Assembly (NCBI GenBank): GCA_033557465.1
Contig: CM066039.1
Span: 44,359,788-44,423,787 of the forward strand
Length of the DNA: 64,000 nt
Direction of reading: 5' to 3'
Source: Ichthyophis bannanicus
Lineage: Eukaryota > Chordata > Amphibia > Gymnophiona > Ichthyophiidae
Part shown: piece by piece, positions 34,971 through 46,449 of the stretch
Layout of the letters: each line of letters opens with the position of its first letter
Position numbering within the stretch: the first letter of the stretch is position 1
Notes under the pieces: generated by a model
The model's database searches: none
The model's input: the letters and a program-made list of their open reading frames with translations, nothing else
Told to the model about the DNA's origin: nothing
Translations under genes and position numbers: made by a program

Positions 34971-37672
34971 TTACGTCACCGTGTTTGCCCCCACCACTTC
35001 CATCAGGAGGGCATTCCAAGCATCCACCACCCTTTCAGTGAAAAAATATTTCCTGACATTGCCTTTCAATTTACCACCTTGCAGCTTCATGTTATGCCCT
35101 CTAGTTTTACAGCTTCCCCGTCTTTGGAAGAGGTTTGTTGGTTCATCATTTCTCTTTAAGTATTTAAAGGTCTGAATCATATCTCCCCTGTCCCTCCTCT
35201 CCTCCAAAGTGTACATATTTAGGTCTTCAAGTCTCTTCTCATAAGACTTCTGACGCAGGCTCCAAATCATTTTGGTCGCTTTCCTCTGAACAGTTTCCAG
35301 TCTTTTTACATCTTTTGCAAGATACAGTCTCCAAAACTGAACACAGTATTCCAAGTGAGGCCTCACCAGTGACTTATACAGTGGCATAAGTACCTCTTCC
35401 TTTCTGCTGGTAATCCCTCTTTGTATGCAGCCCAACATCCTCCTGGCTTTTGCCACCGCCTTGTCGCACTGTTTTGCCACCTTGAGATCATCAGAGATAA
35501 TCACACCAAGGTCTTTCTCCTGAACCGTGCATACCAACCTCTCGCCCCCTATCACGTACATTTCCCTTGGATTTCTGCTACCCAAGTGCATGACACTGCA
35601 CTTTTTTGCATTAAATCGTAATTGCCAAGCATTAGACCAGTCTTCCAGCTCTTGTAGATCTTTCCTCATGTTAACCACTCCCTCGGGGGAGTCCACTCTG
35701 TTGCAAATTTTTGTGTCGTCTGCAAAAAGACAGACTTTTCTATTCAGTCCTTCAGCAATATCACTCACAAATACATTGAACAGTGCCGGGCCCAGGACCG
35801 AACCCTGGGGCACCCAGCTAATCACCTTCTTCTCATCCGAGTGAGCTCCATGTACAATCACCTTCTGTCGTCTGCCAGTCAACCAATTTCTAATCCAGTT
35901 TACCATCTTGGGACCCATCCCCAAGCTACTGAGTTTGTTGACAAGCCTCCTATGAGGAACAGTATCAAAGGCTTTGCTGAAATCCAGGTAGATGACATCC
36001 ATCGCATGCCCCTGATCTAGTTCCTTGGTCACCCAGTCAAAGAACTCAATCAGATTTGTTTGGCAAGACCGTCCTTCGGTAAAACCATGTTGCCTCGGAT
36101 CTTGCATCCTGTTGGTTTTGAGAAAGTTCACTATTCGCTCTTTCAGGAGTGCCTCCATTACTTTTCCCGCCACCGAGGTAAGGCTCACGGCCTGTAGTTT
36201 GACACGTCTTCCCTGTCACCACTTTTGTGTAGAGGTACGACATCAGTCATTCTCCAGTCCTGAGGAACCTCTCCTGTTTCCAAGGATCTGTTGAAGACAT
36301 CCTTTAACTGTCCTGCAAGAACCTCTCTGAGCTCTTTCAGTATCCTGGGATGTATCCCATCCGGTCCAATGGCTATGTCCACTTTCAGTTTAGCAAGTTG
36401 TTCTAACACCTCGTCTTCTGTGAATGGTGTGGTATCTATCTACTTCATTCCCATTTTTATATTTGGGAGTCACAGCTGGTCCATCTCCAGGATCTTCTTT
36501 AGTAAAAACAGAACGGAAGTATTTGTTTAGCAATTTCGCTTTTTCAGTGTCACTTTCCACGTGTCCTTTCCCAGCACTTTTGAGTCCTGCAATTCCAACT
36601 CTGATCTTCCTTTCCCGAATATACCTGAAGAAAGTTTTGTTGCTACCCTTAACATCTTTAGCCATCCTTTCCTCTGCCTTTGATTTTGCTATCCTTATTA
36701 CTCTTTTAGACTTTTTGAGTTGGATCCTGTATTCATTTCTGTGTTCTTCTGTTTGCAAACTTTTGAATTTTGCGAAAGTTGTGTTTTTTGCCTTTATTTG
36801 AGCAGCCACCTCTTTGGAAAACCAAATAGGTTTCCTTCTCCTCTTGTTTTTATTTACTTTTCTTACATATTTATCTGTTGCCCCTTTTATTGCCTTCTTT
36901 AGTTTAGCCCATTGCAATTCTACTTCCTTTATCTCCTTCCACCCCGTCATCTCCTCCTTTAAGTACTCTGCCATTTTATTGAAGTCAGTGTATTTGAAGT
37001 TTAGGACTTTGAGCTTGCTATGATTGGCCTGTACCATGGCTTTTATCTCAAACCACACCGTGTGATGGTCGCTGTTGCTCACAGGGGCACTCACGCAGAC
37101 ATTCGACACACTATCACTGTTGGTGAGCACTACATCCAGCGTTGAGCTTTCCCTGGTTGGTTCCATCACCATTTGTCTAAATAATGCGTCTTGGAGAGCA
37201 TCCACAATTTTTTTGCTTCTTTCCAGATGTGCAGAAGGAGTAATCCAATCCACATCAGGTAGATTAAAGTCACCCAATATGATCGCTTCCCCCTTTGTTG
37301 CTATCTTGGCAGTATCTTTAATCAATTCATTATCTCTCTCTTCAATTTGAGTCGGAGGTCTGTAGACTACAGCAATATGGATGACAGTGCCATCTCCTCT
37401 TTCCAATGCAATACAGAGCGCTTCTTCTTTTCCCCATGTCCCCTGCATTTCAGTAGCTTTAATATTGCTTTTGACATACAAGGCTACTCCACCTCCTTTT
37501 CCATTTTCTCTGTCTCTTCTGAATAGATTATAGCCAGCTATGGCTATATATCCCAATCGTGCGATTCATTAAACCATGTTTCTGTAATGGCCACAATGTC
37601 CAAATTCGTTTCCACCATTAGGGCTTCCAGGTCTGGAATTTTGTTGGCTAAGCTTCGAGCATTTGTGCTCAT
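34971..37672 (-). pseudogene. CR1-A ORF2: APE endonuclease plus reverse transcriptase
   Basis: Starts near 37,672 with MSTNARSLANKIPDLEA and AITETWFNESHD. After a frame break near 37,546 it goes on with GGGVALYVKSN, AIILGDFNLPDVDW and SNSDHHTVWFEIK (endonuclease). A second break near 36,405 leads to HKSGDREDVSNYRP. A one-base loss near 36,187 then leads to SLTSVAGKVMEALLK and the RT core: YLDFSKAFDTVPHRRL, VPQGSVLGPALFNVFVSD and LFADDTKIC (catalytic ADD intact). The C-terminus (FFTERVVDAWNALL) ends at 34,971. Only a few small lesions separate it from a full enzyme, so it is a fairly recent insertion. Confidence 0.92.
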
Positions 37673-38533
37673 TGCTTTCCAGCATTTTCCTGGCTTGTGT
37701 GTATTTTGCATTGATATTGTTCTGCCTACTTCTTCCCACATGTTTTTGATATGTGGTTTAGAAGTGTGGCTGTTTCTGATGTTGTTCTGCTTTTGCAGGG
37801 GGTGGCATGCAGATGTTGACTTTCCACATCCGTCACCCCCTCTTCCTAGTTTAATGCATATCCACATACTGCCTGAGTTTTCACTTAGGATTCTTTTCCC
37901 TGCAACAGAGAGATGTAGTCCATCAGCACAGTATAGTCTCTTGTTGGTCCATCTGTTGTCCCAGTTGCCAATAAATCTGAATCCTTCTTGTTTGCACCAG
38001 GTCTGGAGCCATGTATTAAAGCTGTTAATGCGATGCAGCCTTTTTGTCCCCTTACCAAGAACAGGTAGAACTTCTGAGAATGCAACAGTGTTAACAACGC
38101 GCTTGAGTTTCTCTCCCAGAGATTGGGCTGTGGAGGCACTGTTCCTAGCCAGGTCGTTTGTGCCTAAGTGGATAATAACATCAAGTTTGGAGTGTTCACT
38201 TTTTGCGCTAAGTAATTCAACAACTTGGTTTGTATTCCTGCTGGCTGAAGAGCCTGGTAGGCACATGACTATCTTCTCTCCTTTGAACTGTGTTCCCAAG
38301 TTGGTGCCTCTGATGATGGACTCTCCAAGTAGTAGTAGTTTTCTGTTTGGTGAGGTTTTCTTTATATTTGGTGCTTTAGCAGGGGATTGGGCATTGTCTG
38401 ACTCATTTAAGGGCCCTTCAGTTTCTTTGGATTGGGCATCCTCATTAGCCAAGGCAGAGAAGGCATTGTGCAGGGATATCTCTTGATGTACAGGATGTCT
38501 CCATGTTACAGGTCGCAATCTACCAGAACACAC
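37673..38533 (-). CDS. CR1-A ORF1 with SGNH/GDSL-type esterase domain
   Basis: An open frame on the minus strand. A variable N-terminus precedes KLLLLGESIIRGTNLG (nucleophile-block region), IIHLGTNDLARNSAS (GTND block) and CADGLHLSVAGKRIL (the D-x-x-H block). These blocks in this order mark the esterase domain known from CR1/L2-type ORF1 proteins. In LINEs the protein is thought to act in the ribonucleoprotein, possibly at membranes. The frame runs without a stop straight into ORF2, unusual because the two are normally separate. It lies in the same orientation directly upstream of ORF2. Confidence 0.82.
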
Positions 38534-38548
38534 TGTGACTCTCCCATC

Positions 38549-39605
38549 TTATTTTTTTAGACTTCTAGCATTTGCATACAAGCATTTTAGAGACTGTATT
38601 TTATTCATATTAATCTGGCTATTGGTAGGCAGGGGTAATTTGGAATCTTTAAGCTCTGTCTGCTCTGTACTCAAGGGCATTTGGGCTTCTTTTGTCTTTG
38701 TTGGAACCTCTCTGCTGATATGCCCTAACTTCATTCTTTTGGTAGTATCCTTCAGGGATACATTGTTCCAAACCATGCACGCTTGAGCGACTGTCGGCTC
38801 TCCCCTATTATCTAGTTTTAAAAGTTGCTCTATCTCCTTTTTAAAAGGTTAATGCCAGCAGCCTGGTTCCATCCCAGTTAAGGTGAAGTCCATCCCTTCG
38901 GAAGAACCCCTCCTTTCCAAAGAATGCTCCCAGTTCCTAAGAAATCTAAAACCCTCATCCTTGCACCATCGTCTCATTCACGCATTGAGACTCCGGAGCT
39001 CTGCCTGCCTTTTGGGTCCTGCGCATGGAACAGGAAGCATTTCAGAGAATGCTACCCTAGAAGTTCTGGATTTCAACTTCCTACCTAAAAGCCTAAATTT
39101 AGCCTCCAGAACCTCCCTACCACATTTTCTTGTGTCATTGGTACCAACATTTACCAAGATAGCAGACTCTTCCCCAGCACTATCTAAGACCTTGTCTAGG
39201 TGGCGTATGAGGTTCGCTACCTTCGCACTAGGCAGGCATGTTACCAGGCGATCCTCATGTCCACCAGCCTCTCAGCTATCTACATGCCTAATGATCGAAT
39301 CACCAACTATAACGGCTGTCCTAACCTTTCCCTTATGGGTACATGGCCCTGGAGAAACTTCCTTGGTGTGAAAGGTTTTTACATCACCTGGAGGACAGGT
39401 CCTAGCTACTTCCTGCCACACCAGGGTGATGCTGTCCTGTCACGTGACCTCTCTCCTCCATGGCAACAGGAATGCTACCTGACTGGAGGTGGGACTTCAG
39501 TACTATATCCCTGTAAGTCTTGTCTATGTACCTCTCTGTCTTCCTTATGTCCTCCAAGTCCGCTACTCTAGCCTCCAGAAATTGGACTCGTTCTCTGAAA
39601 GCAAA
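38549..39605 (-). pseudogene. CR1-B fragment: ORF1 and first codons of ORF2
   Basis: The minus strand starts at about 39,605 with an ORF1 helix (ELFAFRERVQFLEARVADLE). It continues through the esterase blocks NVGTNDTRKCGREVLEA and GFRFLRNWEHS to about 38,880. In another frame follow KLGHISREVPTKTKEA and CLYANARSLKK near 38,549, the usual start of ORF2. Nothing more of its ORF2 is present: CR1-A begins at once. Its right border abuts CR1-C. Three CR1 fragments thus sit head to tail. Confidence 0.7.
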
Positions 39606-40934
39606 GAGCTCCTTGCACCTTGGTTTTGAGAAAGTCCACTATTTTCTCTTTCAGAAGCACCTCCATTACTTTTCCCACCACTGAAGTAAGGCTTACTGGC
39701 CTGTAGTTTGCCACTTCTTCCCTATTACCACTTTTGTGAAGAGGTACCACATTGGCCCTTTTTCAATCCTGTGGAACTTCTATTGTCTCCAAGGATCTAT
39801 TAAAAACATCCTTTAAAGGCCCTGCAAGAACCTCTTTGAGCTCTTTCAGTATCCTGGGATGTACAAACACATAGTCTTCTGTGAATGGTGTAGTATCTAC
39901 TCCATTCCCATTTGTATATTTGTCAATCATAGGTGGTCCTTCTCCAGGATTTTCTTTAGTAAAAACAGAACAGAAGTATTTGTTTAGCTTTTTCGCTTTT
40001 TCAATGTCACTTGCCAAAAATGCGTTCTCAGCAATTTTGAGTCTTGCAATTTCACCTCTGATCTTCCTCTTCCCCCAAATAAACCTGAAAAAAGTTTTAT
40101 CACCATGCTTTAGATCTTTAGCCATCTTTTCTTCTGTCTTTGATTTTGCTATCCTGATTTCTCTTTTTGTCTCTTTTAGCTTTATTCTATATTCTTTTCT
40201 GTGTTCCTCGGCTTGCGAGCTTCTGAATTTGTGAAAGCTGTGGGGTTTTTTCCTTTATTTGTGCAGCCACTCCTTTGGAGAACCAAATAGGTTTCCTTTT
40301 ACTCTTGTTTTTATTTCCTTCCTTACATATGTATCTGTTGCCCCTTTTATTGCTTCTTTTAGTTTAGTCCACTCAATTCCACTTCCCTTATCTTTTCCTA
40401 TCCTGCCAATTCCTCCTTCAGGTACTTGGCCATCTTCCTGAAGTTAACGTTTTTGAAGTCTAGGACATTGAACTTGTTGTGTTTGGTCTCTGCCTTGGCT
40501 TTTATCTCAAACCACACTGTGTGATAATCACTGCTGCTCACATGGGCACCCACCCAGACGTTTGACACGTTTCTCCATTGGTGAGTACTAAATCCAGCAT
40601 TGAGCTTTCCCTGGTCAGTTCCATCACCGTTTGTCTAAGCAATGCATCTTGGAAGGCATCCACAATTTTTTTACTTCTTTCCAGATTTGCAGAAGGAATA
40701 CTGCAATCCACATTGGGTAGATTAAAGTCATCCAATATGATCACCTCCCCTTCATTTGCAATATCAATAATCAAGTCTCTATCCAGTTCTTCGGTTTGAG
40801 TTGGAGGCCTGTAGACTACACCAGCATGAATGATAGTGTCATGTTTCCAACACAATCCACAGTGCTGCTTCTTTTCCCCATGTCCCCTGCATTTCAGCAG
40901 CTTTAATATTGCCTTTGACATATAGGGCTACTCC
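39606..40934 (-). pseudogene. CR1-C: endonuclease to RT start, 5' part displaced to 58,623
   Basis: Minus-strand blocks are GVVYRPPTQTEELDRD, VIILDDFNLPNVDC and MLDLVLTNGETCQ (endonuclease, 40,921-40,538), a linker with AKDLKHGDKTFFRFIW and YFCSVFTKENPGEG (40,125-39,763), and RT start HKSGNREEVANYRPVSL to about 39,606. GDFN has become DDFN. At 40,934 the CR1 stops in mid-domain. Its continuation is found at 58,623-58,720, so 17.7 kb of DNA has been inserted into it. Confidence 0.82.
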
Positions 40935-41014
40935 CAGGGCCAGCCCATCCATTTTGCGAGAATGTTGTTAGCATATGACCCTGCATGAAATTCATTCTCA
41001 CAATTATGGATGGC

Positions 41015-41280
41015 TTCAGAGGTGATCCGGGGAAGCCAGTGCGAGACCCCGGCTCCCTCTGCACAGCCGCCGGTGTGACGAGCGGTGTTTTCCCTCACAC
41101 TGGCAGCTGTGTTACTGGGAAGCGGGCACGTGCCGTGAAATGCCCTTTAACCTTTCCCAGTATTCAGCTCACTTCACAGTAACACAGCTGCCAGTGTGAG
41201 GGAAAACACAACTCTTCACGCTGGCGGCTGTGCAGAGGCGAGCCGGGGCCTCGCACAGACCTCCCCGGCTCACCTCTGAA
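41015..41280. repeat. Long palindrome, arms about 103 bp
   Basis: The left arm 41,015-41,117 (TTCAGAGGTGATCCGGGGAA, ending GTGTTACTG) pairs with the right arm 41,177-41,280 (CAGTAACAC, ending TTCACCTCTGAA-like sequence) with few mismatches. The spacer is about 59 bp and contains CACGTG. The arms are GC-rich and could form a stable hairpin or cruciform. It lies 80 bp inside the hAT-like end. A comparable palindrome sits in a similar place at 63,162-63,393. Confidence 0.85.
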
Positions 41281-41324
41281 GCAGCTTAGACAGCTGCAGG
41301 GCTCTTTGGGGGGGGGGGGTCTAG

Positions 41325-41640
41325 GATAGAACAGGAAATAGCTGATGGGGGATTAGGATTGGAAATGAGCTCATGGGGAGCTGGGCTAGGACTGGAAATG
41401 GGCTGATGGGGGAAGCTTGGACTGGAAATGGGCTGATGGGGGGTTGGAACGGGACTGAAATGGCTGATGGGTGGGTTAGAATTGGAAATGGGTTGATGGA
41501 AGGGAACTGATGGGGGTGCTAGGACTGGAAATGGGCTGATACGGGGGAGATGGGAGAATGGGACTAGAAGGGAGCGGATGCTGAATGAGGCTAGAACTAG
41601 AAGGGAGCTGATGTTGGGGGAGGACTAGAAGGAGATGGGG
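41325..41640 (+). repeat. Minisatellite GGACTGGAAATGGGCTGATGGG
   Basis: About ten imperfect copies of a 20-25 bp unit built from GACTGGAAATGG and GCTGATGGGG follow a run of G. The same words recur at about 63,755-63,895, behind the second palindrome. Confidence 0.75.
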
Positions 41641-42292
41641 CTTGGGAAGTGAGGATGGAAAGGGGAAAAGAGATTTTGTGTGGGAGGGAAGAAAAATATA
41701 CAATTGGCCAGGTATTGGGAGAGTAAGTGGGGATTGAGGATGGAAGGGTGAAATTTGAGTGGATGAAAAAGAAATAAAGAAAGAAATGGAGGAAAGAGCA
41801 AAAGGGGAAGATCGGTATATTAAAGCAGATGTAGAGAGAATGGGGGAAAAACTAGGAGAGAAGAAAGGACAAATGGACAGCAGACAATGGAGAGTTAGCA
41901 GAAGACACAAAGAAATCAGAAGAAAGCAAATGGAGCAATTGCAACTGAAAAATAAAATGCCCAAACAACAAAAGGTAGAAAAATACTTTTTTATTTTGAC
42001 TTTATTAACTGGAATATGTCAGCTCTCGGAAATGTGCATTGCTAATGTCTTTGCGTTTTTGTTTAGTTCAAGAGGAAATTAATTTATAGTTTTATTTCTC
42101 CAGTGTTGTTGTACATTCCAACTTTGGCTTTTGGGGTTCCCAGTTTAATTGTCTTTTTATTTCTAAATTGTTATCCCTTGTTCTTTGTTTGACAGTCTAT
42201 GTTCTGCATGTGTAACCAAGCTAAGGTATTTTGTTTATATAGTTTCTATTTGACAGCGCCACTTGTTCTCTTTCCCCAGTAGAAGATGTATT

Positions 42293-42460
42293 GGTAATCT
42301 CCAGGAACAAGCAGGAATGAATCTTCACATATGGGTATCGTCGGTACCGACGGAGCCTGTGCGGGAACGCTCCCCAGCATCCAATAAGAAAGCTTTTGGG
42401 AGCATCCCACAGCGCCTGCGTGCTGCCTTCCCGCCTTTCCCAACCGCCTCTCTCCAGTTC
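42293..42460 (+). repeat. DIRS-A left inverted terminal repeat
   Basis: Begins near GTAATCTCCAGGAACAAGC and runs to CTCTCCAGTTC at 42,460. It matches in reverse complement 58,109-58,275. Landmarks are CACATATGGGTATCGTCGG and TACCGACGGAGCC. It also acts as the presumed promoter region of the element. Confidence 0.85.
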
Positions 42461-42672
42461 TTCTTTTCCGCGGAGCCAGCAGGTCGTGTTCCTGTCACCG
42501 CAGAAGAAGTTCTTTATTTTTTCTTAATTCTTTTGTGTCGTGTCTGCCTTCTTCGATGTCGGACCGGTACCGCCGGTCTTTTTTTTTTTTTTTTGAAAGA
42601 AAGAAAAGAATTTATCTTTTCGTCACTGTGCATTTTCAGTTTTTGGGCCTTAGGCCTAAAAATATTTTCCTC

Positions 42673-44522
42673 ATGGAGAAGCCCGCTTCCGGGTTCAAAA
42701 GGTGCACAAAATGTGGCGGTACTATTTCTGTCACCGACACCCCATGACTGGTGTCTAAAATGTTTGGGGCCTGACCATTCCATCACGGATTGTATGTCCT
42801 GTACCATGATGTCTAAAAGAGGTCGGCAGAACCGAGCAGCCAAGCTCAGTACCCTGTTTCCCTCTGATGCAGCTTCGGTGGCATTGACGTCTTCCAGGGC
42901 TTCTTATTCCTCCCATGGATCTCAGGTAACCAAGCATAAATCTAGCCGGTCCTCGAAGGGTAGATCTCCCTCCAAGCATCGAGATGCCTCCGGGCTTGCC
43001 CTCGAGGATTCCGCACCGGCAAAATTACCCCGGCGGGAAGCTTCAGCTTCCAAAGCGTTATCTATGGGGTCACAGGTTGACATAGATGGCTCGGCCTCGA
43101 CAGATCACCTGTTGCCATGTTCTGGGGTACCGGTGGCTCCCACTGGTACCGACATCCAGACATTGGTGGCGTCGATGGATCAAAAGATTCTGGCCATGCA
43201 GCGCACCCTGTCGGCATTCATACAGGCTGCGACGCCTCCGGTACCGCAACAATCCCCGTTGTCGGTACCGGCTCCAACACCGGCATCACTCCCGGTGCCG
43301 GTACCGATTTCATCGGCATCGGCTTCGGTGTCGACTGCAACAGTACCCTGTCCTATGATGCCCATCGGTACCGAACCGGTACCGGTTATTCCTGATACCG
43401 ATCCTACTCGGTACGGCTATCGGGCTTTACAGGAGCATCCAGACAGGCGATACTTCGATTCCTCTGAAGACTCTGAGTCTGAGGGTTCTGTCGAAGCATC
43501 GATACTTCTTCCTCAGGAGTCTTCTTCTCCTAAACGAAGAATGTCTCCTCCAGAAGACTTGTCTTTTCAAGACTTCATTAGGGAAGTGGCTAGGGGCCTC
43601 TCCATCACAGTGGCCCCTGAGTCAGAACCCAGAGCCAAGGAGTTGGATATTTTACAATATCCTAAAACTCCTAAGGAGGCAGCTACTTTACCTATCCATG
43701 AGATTCTGTATGATCTCATGTTGAGAATGTGGGAAACACCTCTTACCACCTCTCCTCATTCTCGCAGGCTAGACACCATGTATAGTGTCCCTCCTTGTCC
43801 TGGCTTCCACAAGACTCAGCTTCCTCACCACTCTATTGTGGTAGAGTCTGCCATGAGAAAGATAAAGAGTGCAAAGAGACACTCATCTAATCCTCCAGGG
43901 CGTGAATGCAGGACCCTAGATGCTTTTGGCCGAAGGGTTTTCCAAGCTTCTATGCTAGCTGCCAGGATCAACTCCTATAGTCTCTATATAGGAATGTTTC
44001 TAAAAGAAGTCACAGATCAACTGCAGACTTTAACCCATTTCAGAGGATAAAAGGCAGGAGTTTCTCACTTGGCTCAAACATGCCCAAGATGCCTCCAAAT
44101 TTTCCAACCGTGCAGCCTTTGACTCTTTTGAGTGTGTAAGCAGAGCTTCGGCTATTGCCATAGGGGCACGCAGAATTGCTTGGCTACAAGCTTCTGATTT
44201 GGAGCTCTGGGTACAAGATGAATTAGGGAATATCCCTTGTACAGGTGAAAACCTTTTTGGTAAGGATTGGCAAGCAAAGGCCAATCAGATGGATGCTGAA
44301 AACTCTGCTTTGGATCGACTTTCAAAGTCTACCTCTGCTCCTGTTAAGAAAAGATTGTTCAAAAAATACATCTTTTTCCAAAAAGGGAAGATACTATCCT
44401 GCTTATGGTCAGCAGGCATCTTCTGCAGGTCGTTTTGCTGCAAAGCGTCAGCAACCACCTAAACAGGCCAAATCAAAAGGCTGCTAGGCCTGCCATGACC
44501 CAGCAGCCTCAGCCTCCTCAGG
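42673..44522 (+). pseudogene. DIRS-A ORF1 (gag-like)
   Basis: ATG 42,673 gives MEKPASGFKRCTKCGG, a Cys-pair motif. A frame slip near 42,744 separates it from HDWCLKCLGPDHSITDC, the second half of a zinc-binding module. A Ser/Pro-rich middle follows, then the conserved domain with RFDSSEDSESE-like acidic residues, FIREVARGLSITVAPE, LMLRMWETPLTTSP and HHSIVVESAMRKIKSAKR. A further slip near 44,047 leads to LELWVQDELGNIPCTGENL and a basic tail. The region aligns throughout with 49,031-50,940 in DIRS-B. Gag-like function (RNA packaging) is inferred from position. Confidence 0.8.
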
Positions 44523-44531
44523 GCCTTTGAC

Positions 44532-46447
44532 TTGCAGCTAGAGAACTTAGCCTTTCTGGCTCTGGAGGAACCAGAGCTCCTTACCATTCCAGGAAGGTTG
44601 ACTTACTTTGCTCCCAGATGGGAACAAATTACAGCAGAGCAATGGACACTCTCTATCATAAGGGAAGGGTACAAGCTTCATTTCTTAAGCCTTCCCCCTC
44701 ACACCATAGTGAAACAGTTCAATTATCCAACATCTCTCCTCGACCTTCTGGGTCAGGAGATTGCCATCCTTCTTGCCCAAGGGGCAATAGAAGAAGTACC
44801 TCTTCTTCAGCAAGGCACAGGGTTCTACTCCCCTTATTTTCTTATTCCAAAGAAAACAGGGGGCTACAGACCAATCTTAGATCTCAGAGAATTGAACAAA
44901 TTTCTATTCAAGGAGAAATTCAAGATGATTTCTCTCGGTGCTCTGCTTCCATACCTTCAGAGTCAGGACTGGCTTTGTTCTCTAGATCTCAAGTATGCGT
45001 ACACCCATGTCCTCATCCATCCAACACACAGAAGGTTCCTTCGGTTCCTTTTTGGAGAAAAGCACTACCAATACAGGGTGCTTCCTTTCGGTCTGGCCTC
45101 CGCACCAAGGGTGTTCACGAAATGCAAGGCAGTAGTAGCTGCATTTCTACGCACCCTGGGAATATTCGTTTTCCCATATCTAGACAACTGGCTCATTCGA
45201 GCTCCCTCTCAGTCGGAGGCCAAGACTTTTCTAACCTGCACAATGCGTGTCTTTCAGTATTTGGGACTGGTAATAAAACATCCCAAAATCCAATCTCACC
45301 CCTACTCAAACTCTGGAGTTTATAGGGGCTGTCCTGGATACCACAACTGCAAGGGCCTATCTTCCTCAGGCTCGTTGCCTACACTTGGTGCAGTTAGCCT
45401 CCCAAATACAGTTAAAGTCCCATTTAACTGCTCGGGAAATGTTACAACTCTTAGACCACATGGCATCCACCGTGCATGTGGTTCCATATGCTTGCCTTCA
45501 CATGAGGGCAGCTCAATGGACTTTGTCCACCCAATGGACTCGGGCATCAGGTTGCCTGTCAGACAAAATAGCAAACTCCAGTCACCTTTTTTGGTCTCTC
45601 CAGTGGTGGAAGTCCTCTCAAAACCTGTTGCTGGGGTCCCCTTTTCAGCAGTCACTTCCCCAAGCAACCCTTACAACAGATGCCTCTCCAATGGGTTGGG
45701 TAGCTCATCTGCAAGATCTCTCCACCCAGGGCATCTGGTCTCCACAGGAGACTTCTCTACACATCAATCTCTTGGAACTCAGAGCAATTTTCTTAGCTCT
45801 CAGAGTGTTCCACTCCCTGCTCAGCTACAGGACAGTCCTCATCCACACGGACAACCAAGTAGCCATGTTCTATATGAACAAGCAGGGAGGGACTGGCTCT
45901 CTGTCGCTTTGCAACGAAGATTTGCGACTGCGGGCTTTCGCCAGAGAGCATCAGATTCATCTTATGGCAGTATATCTTCCAGGCGTTCAAAACTCTTGGG
46001 CAGACAGACTCAGTCGAGTTCTGCTTCCACACGAGTGGTCCCTCCACATGGACCAGGTAGCCAGGATTTTTCGAATTTGGGGAACCCCGGACATAGACCT
46101 CTTTGTGGAATGCCAAACTTCCCCGGTTCTGTTCCAGAATTCCATGTCAGGGAGTTCAGGCCAAGGATGCCTTTGTTCTTCACTGGGGTCAAGACTTCCT
46201 TTATGCCTTTCCACCCATTCCCCTAATTCCCAAAACACTTTTCAAGCTTCAGAGAGACCGAGGTTCCATGATCCTCATAGCACCACATTGGCCACGCCAA
46301 GTGTGGTACCCTCTACTTCTGCATCTCTCTCAAGCTCCCTCCCTGGAATTGGGCTCTGCACCAGATCTTCTATCCCAGGAAGACGGAAAGTTGTGGCACC
46401 CAAACCCCCAGTCTCTCCATCTCAGGGCCTGGTTGCTGAAGGTCTAG
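44532..46447 (+). pseudogene. DIRS-A pol: reverse transcriptase, RNase H, methylase-like region
   Basis: RT blocks are YFLIPKKTGGYRPILDLREL, CSLDLKYAYTHVLIHP (motif A) and VLPFGLASAPRVFTKC. Motif C reads FPYLDNWLIR, where DIRS-B has YLDD: the second catalytic Asp is replaced by Asn. A slip near 45,285 precedes RNase H blocks ATLTTDASPMGW, NLLELRAIFLAL and HTDNQVAMFYMNKQGGTG. After another slip near 46,110 come LPRFCSRIPCQGV, DFLYAFPPIPLIPK and MILIAPHWPRQVWYP, the region described as methylase-like in DIRS elements. The frame ends at the hAT insertion at 46,450. Confidence 0.88.
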
Positions 46448-46449
46448 AC

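Larger units (their letters stand above)
40935..42292. mobile_element. hAT-like element, left part (split by DIRS-A)
   Basis: Starts CAGGGCCAGCCC inside CR1-C. The inferred right end is GGGCCGCCCCTG at 58,622, an imperfect inverted match. Flanks GCTACTCC (40,927-40,934) and GCTGCTCC (after a short GCT expansion, about 58,626) look like a decayed 8-bp target duplication, the hAT size. Inside are a long palindrome, a G run, a minisatellite and a purine-rich tail with no coding frame I trust (the 162-residue antisense frame is low complexity). Non-autonomous. Confidence 0.6.

Noticed and set aside
37673..38533. Stand-alone esterase gene
   Set aside because: The GDSL/SGNH-type domain directly precedes a CR1 endonuclease in the same orientation; this is the known ORF1 esterase of CR1-type LINEs.
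41476..41964. 162-residue minus-strand Ser/Pro/Leu-rich frame
   Set aside because: Antisense of a purine-rich low-complexity tract and minisatellite inside a non-autonomous element.
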